A stretch of 8,792 nucleotides of DNA. Source: CAYJVB01 sp964373575. Its GTDB lineage: Archaea; Aenigmatarchaeota; Aenigmatarchaeia; CG10238-14. Positions 1 to 4,843 of the stretch are shown here, one piece after another (the stretch's first letter is position 1; each line of letters opens with the position of its first letter). The stretch is from the NCBI GenBank assembly GCA_964373575.1, contig CAYJVB010000034.1:1-8792 (forward strand), in the 5' to 3' direction. The notes beneath the pieces were generated by a model. That model did not search any database. It was not told the DNA's origin and saw only the letters and a list, made by a program, of their open reading frames with translations. The position numbers and the translations under genes are program-made.

Positions 1-18
1 GCCTGTGTTCAAGATAAC

Positions 19-27
19 TATTTAAAC
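19..27 (+). promoter_or_regulatory. Candidate TATA box for the TRAM-SSB operon
   Basis: The stretch TATTTAAAC resembles an archaeal TATA element. With the usual spacing of about 26 bases, transcription would begin near position 49 and leave a leader of roughly 110 bases before the TRAM start codon. Other AT-rich stretches in the leader (around 46-58 and 90-98) could serve instead, so the exact start is uncertain. Confidence 0.35.
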
Positions 28-100
28 ACAATAATACTATTAATTTTGATAAATATTGAGGTGTAGTGACTAAGGAAATTATGCTTATTCTGTAAATACG

Positions 101-141
101 CCTACTTGTTGGATCTCATTTTGAGTTGCTTTCAAAGTAGG
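101..141 (+). promoter_or_regulatory. Possible structured 5' leader hairpin before the TRAM gene
   Basis: CCTACTT at 101-107 is perfectly complementary to AAGTAGG at 135-141, and the pairing extends to G108-C133 with one bulged A. A smaller CTCA/TGAG hairpin with a TTT loop (115-125) lies inside it. The structure ends 10 bases before the Shine-Dalgarno sequence. The complementarity is seen directly; a regulatory role, for example temperature response as is known for some RNA-chaperone genes, is inference. Confidence 0.35.
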
Positions 142-151
142 TAATGCTTAA

Positions 152-158
152 GAGGTGA
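152..158 (+). promoter_or_regulatory. Strong Shine-Dalgarno sequence for the TRAM gene
   Basis: GAGGTGA matches the archaeal consensus AGGAGGUGAU and lies 4 bases before the ATG at 163, fixing that start. It is the best ribosome binding site in the window. It also contains the stop codon (TGA, 156-158) of a four-codon reading frame starting at ATG 144. Confidence 0.7.
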
Positions 159-162
159 AATT

Positions 163-522
163 ATGGAAAGAAGATTTGGAGGTTCTCGCTTTGGCGGTGG
201 CGGAAGAGATTTCGGCGGCAGAGGACGAGATAACGATAGAAGAGGAGGTTTCAGATCTGATAGCTTCGAAAAACCAGTTAAGGTCGGAGAAGTTTATGAG
301 GTTGAAATTAAGGAAGTCGGCTCAAAGGGAGATGGTATAGCTAGAGTAAAGAATTTCGTTGTTTTTGTAGCTAATGCAAAACAAAACGAAAAATGTACCA
401 TCAAAATAACAAGTGTAAGCAACAGATTTGCTGTTGGAGAAAAGACTTCTGAAGGGGCTTCTGAAAAAGCTGCTGAAGAAGATACGGAAGAAGAAACAGA
501 CGAGGAAACGGAAGAAGAATGA
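163..522 (+). CDS. TRAM-domain RNA-binding protein with RGG-rich N-terminus and acidic tail
   Basis: This 119-residue protein is probably a cytoplasmic RNA-binding protein or RNA chaperone. Three parts are visible. Residues 4-33 are rich in Gly, Arg and Phe with FGG and GGR motifs. Residues 38-93 form a TRAM beta-barrel, recognisable from VGEVYEVEI, the GDGIARVKNFVVFV core and the NRFAVGEK end. Residues 105-119 are almost only Glu, Asp and Thr. Archaeal stand-alone TRAM proteins are usually little more than the domain plus a short N-terminal extension, so both tails are notable. The start is set by a strong Shine-Dalgarno sequence 4 bases upstream. The stop codon overlaps the start of the next gene (ATGA, 519-522), implying translational coupling with the OB-fold protein. 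TRAM proteins are known RNA chaperones in methanogens; that role here is inferred from the family. Confidence 0.9.
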   Translation: MERRFGGSRFGGGGRDFGGRGRDNDRRGGFRSDSFEKPVKVGEVYEVEIKEVGSKGDGIARVKNFVVFVANAKQNEKCTIKITSVSNRFAVGEKTSEGASEKAAEEDTEEETDEETEEE

Positions 523-809
523 AAATAAAAGAACTAAAGCTTGGAATGAATGAGATAACTTTAGAAGCAAAGGTTGTTGAAATTTCTGAGCCGAGAAGTG
601 TAAACACGAAGTTTGGATATCAGACAAAAGTAGCAACTGCTGTTCTTGATGATGGAAGCGGACAGATATCGCTGACGTTGTGGGGAAAGCAGATACAGGA
701 AATTAATGTTGGAGATACAGTGAAGATAAGTAAAGGCTATGTGAGTGAGTTTAAGGGAGAAACACAGTTGAATGTCCCAAGAAATGGAACTTTAGAAGTT
801 GGGAAGTAG
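519..809 (+). CDS. Single OB-fold ssDNA-binding protein (RPA/SSB-like)
   Basis: This 96-residue protein is one OB fold of the archaeal RPA/Sulfolobus-SSB type and is expected to bind single-stranded DNA or RNA. Family signatures are the opening KIKELKLGMNEI, the strand pattern EAKVVEISEPR (17-26), LDDGSGQISLTLWG (43-56) and VSEFKGETQLNV (75-86). Aromatic residues W55, Y74 and F78 fall where the crenarchaeal SSB has its base-stacking aromatics (positions compared from memory). Unlike that SSB, this protein stops at the end of the fold with no Gly/Arg-rich or acidic tail. It is translationally coupled to the TRAM gene by an ATGA overlap, so the two are probably made in similar amounts. Whether it prefers DNA or RNA cannot be read from sequence. 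Confidence 0.85.
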   Translation: MKIKELKLGMNEITLEAKVVEISEPRSVNTKFGYQTKVATAVLDDGSGQISLTLWGKQIQEINVGDTVKISKGYVSEFKGETQLNVPRNGTLEVGK

Positions 810-828
810 TTTTTAGCGATTTAATTTT
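810..828 (+). terminator. T-rich tracts after the TRAM-SSB operon
   Basis: A run of five T directly follows the SSB stop codon (810-814) and TTTT occurs again at 825-828, as in archaeal poly-U terminators. The 77-base gap to the convergent NreA gene holds no obvious matching T-run for the opposite strand, so the NreA terminator is not evident. Confidence 0.35.
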
Positions 829-886
829 AGTTATTACTGTATGATAGCGGCATTTAAATATTCAGAGAAGTAATTACGCTCTGTAT

Positions 887-2143
887 TTAATTTTTATAAT
901 TCAGAAATTGGATAATTTTTTTCTGATTCTTCATTGCATCAAAAACTTTACTCGTCGGTTTCCAAAAATCGCTTTTAGTTATTATCATTGCGTCTATTCT
1001 TTGTATAGCCTCTTCTAATGTGTTGTAAACTAATGGTTTCTTTTGCATCGCATCTCTCAAGCATTCTCTTATCTTCCAAACTCCAACTGAAGCATAATAT
1101 TCAGGTCTGATTTCACGGATAACTAGAACTCCTGCTTGTTTCTTTATTTTAGATAGATGTTCCGCTATACCTAATCTAGATGAATAATAGCCGCCAGCAA
1201 CATTTTCAGCATAATTCTTTCTCCCCCAATGGAATTCGTAATCAGATGTCATGATTGGCTTTTGAAATTCAGTTGTCCATGGTCCACCAGGAATTGCCAT
1301 CTCAATAACTTCAAACATCCATTGTGTCGGCAGTAATATTACCTCGAAAAAATTTCCCATGTAGTTGTTTTCATACACGCGATAGTCGCTAATGCTAGGG
1401 AATTGCCTTATATCTTTCAATAATTGATTAGTTATGAGTGAATCTGTAGCAGTAATCGACCATTTTGTCGGTACTAATTTTCTTTGAATTTTCATGCCAA
1501 GCAAACCAACAGAAAATATTTTTGATATTGAATACACATCATAGCCATGCTTGTATAGATCAAGAACTGCTGGCTGGGTTTTGAAGTCAGTATCGCTTGT
1601 AATATAATCAACTTTTCGATCTATTTTTGGATTGCCGGTTAATCTTGCTTTTTCCAATGAACCTGTTGGGCCGTAAGGTGCTGCGTGAGGATCGAAATAA
1701 ATTGCCATTCTAGGGATTTTGTTCAACACTACTTCAGTATCCAATGAGACAGAAGACGCTGCAATTTCTTGAATCAATTCTAAATTCCTATCAGGGTTAA
1801 CTGCAGATTCGATTGGAAATTGTTTTCTTGCATTTACAAGCGAGACACGCAATTGAAAAACGTCTTCTAAAGACATTCTGTTTTGATACCATGTTTTTGG
1901 CGCATCGAACAATGCTGTATTTCCTGTTTCTGGTGGTAGTAATATACCTGCATTTATTTTTGGGTATGCAAATTCACCAATCATCACTGAAGGAGGACTT
2001 GAACCGAAAATTTCATTTGACGTCATCAAACGTTTAATGTTCATTTGGGAGAGAACTCTTCGCAGAACTGGGCAAGAAGAATTATGTCGCCATGGGGGGT
2101 TACTACAGGCTGGACATTTGCTGTTATCCTTGAAGGGAAACAT
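887..2143 (-). CDS. nreA: DNA repair protein NreA with C-terminal PCNA-binding motif
   Basis: This 418-residue protein is the archaeal NreA family (formerly DUF650/DUF651), whose Haloferax member functions in repair of mitomycin C damage and needs its PCNA-binding motif. Visible signatures are an N-terminal Cys cluster (C10, C13, C24, with H20 nearby) likely to bind zinc, the conserved block YGPTGSLEKARL (157-168), RKLVPTKWSITATDS (221-235) and GGYYSSRLGIAEH (317-329). The end carries QKKIIQFL (407-414), a complete PIP box: Q, two residues, I, two residues, F-L. Length fits the family. A TATA-like box lies about 33 bases before the ATG. PCNA itself is encoded at 7816-8565. The gene follows the zinc-ribbon gene on the same strand with an 89-base gap. 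Family identity is secure; the biochemical activity is unknown to me. Confidence 0.93.
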   Translation of the reverse strand: MFPFKDNSKCPACSNPPWRHNSSCPVLRRVLSQMNIKRLMTSNEIFGSSPPSVMIGEFAYPKINAGILLPPETGNTALFDAPKTWYQNRMSLEDVFQLRVSLVNARKQFPIESAVNPDRNLELIQEIAASSVSLDTEVVLNKIPRMAIYFDPHAAPYGPTGSLEKARLTGNPKIDRKVDYITSDTDFKTQPAVLDLYKHGYDVYSISKIFSVGLLGMKIQRKLVPTKWSITATDSLITNQLLKDIRQFPSISDYRVYENNYMGNFFEVILLPTQWMFEVIEMAIPGGPWTTEFQKPIMTSDYEFHWGRKNYAENVAGGYYSSRLGIAEHLSKIKKQAGVLVIREIRPEYYASVGVWKIRECLRDAMQKKPLVYNTLEEAIQRIDAMIITKSDFWKPTSKVFDAMKNQKKIIQFLNYKN

Positions 2144-2171
2144 ATTATCTTAGAATAGTTCGATAATTATA

Positions 2172-2180
2172 CTTTAAAAA
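2172..2180 (-). promoter_or_regulatory. Candidate TATA box for nreA
   Basis: Reading the minus strand, TTTTTAAAG is centred about 33 bases before the nreA ATG. This would give a leader of only about 7 bases, so translation would be effectively leaderless. No Shine-Dalgarno sequence is seen. Confidence 0.45.
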
Positions 2181-2232
2181 ATGAGTGGAGCAGAATGTGG
2201 ATGAACGTTAAGATATTCATCATTAGTGGTCT

Positions 2233-2496
2233 CTATTTTTTCTTTTCAACAACAATTTTTTCATTGCATTGTGAGCAGTTGAATCGTGGCTCTAAATATT
2301 TTTTTCCTGCTTTATTTCTTTTCAACTCAATGTTTTTAACCTCATAGAATTTGCATTTCGGGCACTCGTATTCGACAATTGATCCTTGTCCCTTAATTTT
2401 TGCTACAACAGCAAAATCTCTTTTTATGAATAAATCGAAATCTTTAGATACTGTCATACCTTTGCTAAGCCATTCTTTGATTAATTTACTCTCCAT
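2233..2496 (-). CDS. Small zinc-ribbon protein of unknown function
   Basis: This 87-residue basic protein is not one I recognise. It contains two CxxC pairs, C45-P-K-C48 and C74-S-Q-C77, separated by 25 residues rich in Lys and Arg, which fits a zinc ribbon that could touch nucleic acid or protein. The N-terminal 40 residues have a short helix (LIKEWLSK) and a predicted small beta unit (DLFIKRDFAVVAKIKG). The ATG at 2496 has a TATA-like box centred 27 bases upstream, so the message would be leaderless. Its stop lies 89 bases before nreA and its start lies 32 bases after the vapC stop, all on one strand, so it may also be read from upstream. A link to NreA is possible but rests on adjacency only. 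Confidence 0.75.
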   Translation of the reverse strand: MESKLIKEWLSKGMTVSKDFDLFIKRDFAVVAKIKGQGSIVEYECPKCKFYEVKNIELKRNKAGKKYLEPRFNCSQCNEKIVVEKKK

Positions 2497-2519
2497 GGAA
2501 AATGAATGCAGAAATAGAA

Positions 2520-2527
2520 ATATAAAT
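2520..2527 (-). promoter_or_regulatory. Candidate TATA box for the zinc-ribbon gene
   Basis: ATTTATAT on the minus strand is centred 27 bases before the ATG at 2496, the spacing expected for a leaderless transcript. It directly abuts the vapC stop codon (2529-2531), so the zinc-ribbon gene probably has its own promoter and need not depend on vapBC transcription. Confidence 0.45.
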
Positions 2528-2528
2528 A

Positions 2529-2915
2529 TTATTCGATGAACATCACATCTGGAAAACCTTTAAAATGAATATCTCCAGTTATTATCTTCGCATTATTCTC
2601 TTCTGCTATTGCCTTTATCAATGAATCTGCCATAGCTAATTTTGTCTTAATGCTTATTTCCGCAGCATTTAAAGCAATTTTTTTATCAATAGAAACTATT
2701 TTTGTGTGTTCGATTATATATGCTATTGCCCTTAGAGCGATGCTTTCTCCACTAATTGATTTTATTTTCTTGTACACTTCATATAGAATAATTGAAGGTG
2801 TTACATACTCGCCTGAATTTGCATTTTCAACGTACTTAGCATATTTGAATGCTAATGGTGCGCCGGAAAAAAATTCTATCCAACCCTGTGAGTCAATCAA
2901 AACGTTCACTTTCAT
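2529..2915 (-). CDS. vapC: VapC-type PIN-domain ribonuclease toxin
   Basis: This 128-residue protein is a PIN-domain RNase, the toxin of a VapBC pair. The acidic metal-binding residues are all present: D8 in VLIDSQGWIEFF, E46 in ILYEVYKK, D97 in AMADSLIKAIA and D115 in IITGDIHF. Length is normal for the family and no residue is missing, so the toxin looks intact. Targets of characterised VapC toxins include tRNA, including initiator tRNA, and rRNA; the target here cannot be predicted. Its start overlaps the antitoxin reading frame by 23 bases (2893-2915), so translation of the two is coupled. Identification as VapC rests on both the domain and the antitoxin partner. Confidence 0.93.
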   Translation of the reverse strand: MKVNVLIDSQGWIEFFSGAPLAFKYAKYVENANSGEYVTPSIILYEVYKKIKSISGESIALRAIAYIIEHTKIVSIDKKIALNAAEISIKTKLAMADSLIKAIAEENNAKIITGDIHFKGFPDVMFIE

Positions 2916-3105
2916 CTCTTACTCCTTTTGAAGAAATACTATGAATAAATCCGCGCATAGATTTTAATTTTCCTACAGGTATTAAATGTATAGTGCCTTC
3001 TTTCTCAATAATAACTAATTTTTCTCCAGCTTTTAATCCTAGATCCTTTCTAATTTCCTTTGGTATAACTACCTGAAATTTTGGGGATACTATAACTGAA
3101 TCCAT
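2893..3105 (-). CDS. vapB: VapB antitoxin, AbrB/SpoVT family
   Basis: This 70-residue protein pairs with VapC. Residues 1-46 form a swapped-hairpin AbrB DNA-binding domain (VIVSPKFQVVIPKEIRKDLGLKAGEKLVIIE), and residues 50-70 form the flexible tail ending in RDESERFD that in this family wraps over the toxin. I chose the ATG at 3105; a TTG immediately upstream at 3108 is in frame but less likely. It is first in the vapBC pair and overlaps vapC by 23 bases. A TATA box lies about 35 bases before the start, flanked by two palindromes sharing ATAG/CTAT arms, which suggests autoregulation by VapB or the VapBC complex. The pair sits between L40e and the zinc-ribbon gene, a position consistent with insertion into an otherwise housekeeping stretch. 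Confidence 0.92.
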   Translation of the reverse strand: MDSVIVSPKFQVVIPKEIRKDLGLKAGEKLVIIEKEGTIHLIPVGKLKSMRGFIHSISSKGVRDESERFD

Positions 3106-3124
3106 CAAATCATCGTATTACGCT

Positions 3125-3132
3125 ATAGCTAT
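3125..3132. promoter_or_regulatory. Candidate VapB operator, start-proximal palindrome
   Basis: ATAGCTAT is a perfect 8-base palindrome between the vapB TATA box and its start codon. Its arms are the same as those of the larger palindrome at 3141-3156, and the two centres are exactly 20 bases apart, close to two helical turns. Repression by binding here would block the transcription start. Role inferred. Confidence 0.35.
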
Positions 3133-3135
3133 CGA

Positions 3136-3145
3136 TATTTAAATA
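3136..3145 (-). promoter_or_regulatory. Candidate TATA box for vapBC
   Basis: TATTTAAATA, itself palindromic, is centred about 35 bases before the vapB ATG at 3105, predicting a leader of about 9 bases. It overlaps the promoter-distal palindrome by 5 bases. Confidence 0.45.
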
Positions 3146-3156
3146 GTTAACTATTT
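3141..3156. promoter_or_regulatory. Candidate VapB operator, 16-base perfect palindrome
   Basis: AAATAGTTAACTATTT reads the same on both strands over 16 bases. It overlaps the upstream edge of the vapB TATA box, where a bound repressor would exclude TBP and TFB. AbrB-type antitoxins bind inverted repeats at their own promoters; this is the natural site. The palindrome is seen directly, the role is inferred. Confidence 0.45.
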
Positions 3157-3184
3157 TCAACCATGTTTGGATGTTACTATTCAG

Positions 3185-3189
3185 AAAAA
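3185..3189 (-). terminator. Short T-run after L40e
   Basis: The minus strand has five T directly after the L40e stop codon, compatible with an archaeal poly-U terminator separating L40e from vapBC. It is short, so some read-through is possible. Confidence 0.3.
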
Positions 3190-3366
3190 TTAAGCCTTCT
3201 TCTCTTTTCTTTTAGGCCTAAATGAATGAGAATTACAACTTCTGCATTTTACCTTGCCTGCCTTTATTTTGGCGTAATCTGCTCTAATCTTATGCTTACA
3301 TCTTCTGCAGACATAAACCCTATTGAACAGTCTGTTCATAGCTTCAGGTAATATCTTCTTTACCAT
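3190..3366 (-). CDS. rpl40e: Large-subunit ribosomal protein L40e
   Basis: This 58-residue protein is easily missed because of its size. The translation starts MVKKILPEAMNRLFNRVYVC and contains a C4 zinc motif: CRRC (20-23) and CRSC (41-44), followed by FRPKRKEKKA. The 'NRLF...VYVCRRC...HKIRA' pattern and the Lys/Arg-rich end are characteristic of archaeal L40e, a zinc protein of the large ribosomal subunit; in eukaryotes it is made as a ubiquitin fusion, here it stands alone. GTGAT, matching part of the Shine-Dalgarno consensus, lies 3 bases before the ATG. It is transcribed away from the 102-residue gene, with which it may share an AT-rich promoter element. vapBC follows 84 bases downstream on the same strand. 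Confidence 0.92.
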   Translation of the reverse strand: MVKKILPEAMNRLFNRVYVCRRCKHKIRADYAKIKAGKVKCRSCNSHSFRPKRKEKKA

Positions 3367-3392
3367 TATATCACGATTAGATACTTCTAACT

Positions 3393-3418
3393 TCTATAGT
3401 GATAAGGATTTAAAAATT
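3393..3418. repeat. 26-base promoter-like direct repeat, copy 1
   Basis: This copy and the one at 3755-3780 are identical at 25 of 26 positions (difference at 3397/3759), the last 21 bases being a perfect match. The core is AGTGATAAGGATTTAAAAA. It is 362 bases from the second copy, and the pair brackets the 102-residue gene. This copy supplies the TATA box for that gene and, on the other strand, probably for L40e. Confidence 0.85.
3408..3417. promoter_or_regulatory. Shared TATA region of two divergent genes
   Basis: ATTTAAAAAT is close to self-complementary. On the plus strand its centre lies 26 bases before the GTG start at 3438, the leaderless spacing. On the minus strand it lies about 46 bases before the L40e ATG, giving a leader of about 20 bases with a partial Shine-Dalgarno. 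One element could therefore drive both genes. A second minus-strand option for L40e is TTATAAAAG near 3420-3428. Confidence 0.45.
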
Positions 3419-3437
3419 ACCTTTTATAATTCATATT

Positions 3438-3746
3438 GTGTTTGTTAAATTATATCGGTATAGAATTAAGAAAAAGGATTTTTCTAAATGGAAGGAAATT
3501 CAGAAAGCTGCTGACAAATTATATAAGAAGCATGGTTATGGAGGTAAATCTTTTTCTTTAACTAAAGAAAATGCAGGTTTTTTGACTATCATTGATGTAG
3601 GTTTTTACAAATCAAAGAATGAATTTCTTAGAATTGAGAAAAATGTTGACAACGATCGATTACTAGATTCTTTGTGGAAGAAATTTCTTCAAATACTTCA
3701 TAACAGAAGATATTATCAAGAAGAGTTTGAATCTGTAGAATTTTAA
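3438..3746 (+). CDS. Hypothetical 102-residue protein, possible dimeric alpha/beta-barrel fold
   Basis: I do not recognise this protein as a named family. The predicted order is strand (MFVKLYRYRI), helix (KDFSKWKEIQKAADKLYKKHG), two strands (SFSLTKE and GFLTIIDVGFY), then helix (KNEFLRIEKN, LLDSLWKKFLQIL). That pattern resembles the ferredoxin-like unit of dimeric alpha/beta-barrel proteins such as small monooxygenase-like or NIPSNAP-like domains, but no catalytic residue can be pointed to. It is basic, cytoplasmic and has no Cys. It starts at GTG; the TATA box 26 bases upstream supports a leaderless message and this start. Two copies of a 26-base repeat flank it, suggesting a duplication or insertion history. 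It converges with the radical SAM gene. Confidence 0.75.
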   Translation: MFVKLYRYRIKKKDFSKWKEIQKAADKLYKKHGYGGKSFSLTKENAGFLTIIDVGFYKSKNEFLRIEKNVDNDRLLDSLWKKFLQILHNRRYYQEEFESVEF

Positions 3747-3754
3747 TTTTGTAA

Positions 3755-3780
3755 TCTAAAGTGATAAGGATTTAAAAATT
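3755..3780. repeat. 26-base promoter-like direct repeat, copy 2
   Basis: This is the second copy of the repeat at 3393-3418, with a single A/T difference. Here it sits 8 bases after the stop of the 102-residue gene, between two convergent genes, where no promoter is needed. Reading rightwards it would start transcription near 3800 and run antisense into the radical SAM gene. It may be a remnant of a lost gene copy or of an insertion event. Confidence 0.85.
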
Positions 3781-3790
3781 GACTATATGA

Positions 3791-3811
3791 TAAAATTTTT
3801 ACAAAATTTTT
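3791..3811. terminator. A/T-tract region between convergent genes
   Basis: AAAATTTTT occurs twice (3792-3800 and 3803-3811). The T-runs could end transcription from the 102-residue gene, and the A-runs, read on the other strand, could help end the radical SAM transcript. Archaeal terminators are typically T-tracts without a required hairpin. Confidence 0.4.
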
Positions 3812-3815
3812 GGTT

Positions 3816-4751
3816 TCAAAAAAACGTCTTGGCAATCACTCTAATGCTTCCGAAATCATTCTTAACAAATGCTGCATATGATAAATAAGGAATCGTACAT
3901 CCGCATCTTGAACAGTCCATTTCACCCATCACACATGGATACTTGGTTTTCCCATCAGAATCCAATGATATTATTGTTCCTTTTTTCAATAAGCAATTCT
4001 TTTTATCATGCGGATTATCATCTATAACTTGCCTGTAATTCTCAGATAAAAATAGTTCCAAATGCTTTTTACTCATTAAAATAAAATCCTTGTATTTTTT
4101 CTTTAACTCCAATAAATTTCTTATGATTTTATCCCTTTCCACAGGTTCTATGTAGAGTGTATCTTTAACGTTAGGCATTGGCGTATAAAAACTAAATATT
4201 ATACCTTTTGCATTTGTATTGCTCCATTCCTCTATTAGGCCTGGGATTGATTCGACATTCGTGGACGTGATGACTGTGTGAATGAATATTCTAGCATGAC
4301 TTTCTGCAATATTCTTTTTTATTTTCTGATAAATTCCCTCTCCTCTGATAAAATTATGCTGTTTTTCGGCTCCGTCAATAGAAACAAAAATAGCTGTATT
4401 TTCGAAATTAGGTATTGACCATGTGCCATTAGTTACAACCCAATTAAAGGGAAATTCTTTTATTCCCTGTTCCATTAATTTTCTCCTGTTTGGCAATAAT
4501 GGTTCACCACCAACCCACGTGCAATGAATTATAGTTGGATGTTCTTTTCTTATCCATCTAATTCTTTCAATCCATTGATCGTCGGTTAAAACATCTTTTT
4601 GGTATTCCTTCATAAAATAGTAACAATGTTTGCATCTGAGATTGCATGCGTTTGTTATGTCAATCGAACAGCCAAGTGGTGTGCCTTCCTTATATGGTAT
4701 AAAATAAGGAAACTTAGCTGCAATATCAATAATACTCTGTGCTAAATTCAT
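3816..4751 (-). CDS. Radical SAM enzyme with Cys-rich C-terminal region
   Basis: This 311-residue protein is a radical SAM enzyme: C36-x3-C40-x2-C43 in CNLRCKHCYY binds the catalytic 4Fe-4S cluster, WVGGEPLL (79-86) contains the GGEP motif that binds SAM, and VSIDGAE (123-129) is the typical mid-barrel strand. A second Cys group (C253, C273, C280, C283, C285) with the motif DCSRCGC looks like a SPASM-like or related site for an extra cluster or zinc. The N-terminal 25 residues, including AAKFPYFIPYKEGTPLG, resemble the lead-in found in several archaeal COG0535-type enzymes. The substrate cannot be predicted. No maturation partner or small peptide precursor is seen next to it, and it is transcribed alone. 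A TATA box centred 26-27 bases before the ATG at 4751 indicates a leaderless message. Confidence 0.9.
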   Translation of the reverse strand: MNLAQSIIDIAAKFPYFIPYKEGTPLGCSIDITNACNLRCKHCYYFMKEYQKDVLTDDQWIERIRWIRKEHPTIIHCTWVGGEPLLPNRRKLMEQGIKEFPFNWVVTNGTWSIPNFENTAIFVSIDGAEKQHNFIRGEGIYQKIKKNIAESHARIFIHTVITSTNVESIPGLIEEWSNTNAKGIIFSFYTPMPNVKDTLYIEPVERDKIIRNLLELKKKYKDFILMSKKHLELFLSENYRQVIDDNPHDKKNCLLKKGTIISLDSDGKTKYPCVMGEMDCSRCGCTIPYLSYAAFVKNDFGSIRVIAKTFF

Positions 4752-4773
4752 GTTTAATTAATATGAATGTGTG

Positions 4774-4781
4774 CTTTAAAG
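4774..4781 (-). promoter_or_regulatory. Candidate TATA box for the radical SAM gene
   Basis: CTTTAAAG is centred 26-27 bases before the ATG at 4751, so the message would be leaderless. It is back to back with the DUF99 promoter, 27 bases away on the other strand. Confidence 0.45.
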
Positions 4782-4808
4782 TATTTCTTTTCGGGTCCTT
4801 GAAAAGTG

Positions 4809-4818
4809 TTAAATAAAA
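4809..4818 (+). promoter_or_regulatory. Candidate TATA box for the DUF99-signal peptidase-TFS operon
   Basis: TTAAATAAAA is centred about 30 bases before the ATG at 4844, predicting a leader of about 4 bases. No Shine-Dalgarno sequence is evident before that ATG (AAGGACAA is weak), consistent with leaderless initiation. Confidence 0.45.
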
Positions 4819-4843
4819 GGCCTCAAAAAATTATTAAGGACAA

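Noticed and set aside
322..636. Long minus-strand frame opposite the TRAM-SSB genes
   Set aside because: It is rich in Phe, Leu and Ser because it mirrors Lys/Glu-rich coding sequence, it has no family resemblance, and it lies across two well-supported genes.
1813..2037. Plus-strand frame inside nreA
   Set aside because: It lies entirely opposite the conserved N-terminal half of NreA, and its hydrophobic composition is explained by that.
3787..3888. Plus-strand 33-codon frame after repeat copy 2
   Set aside because: The ATG is only about 13 bases from the TATA-like centre, which is too close for a transcript to include it, and most of the frame is antisense to the radical SAM gene.
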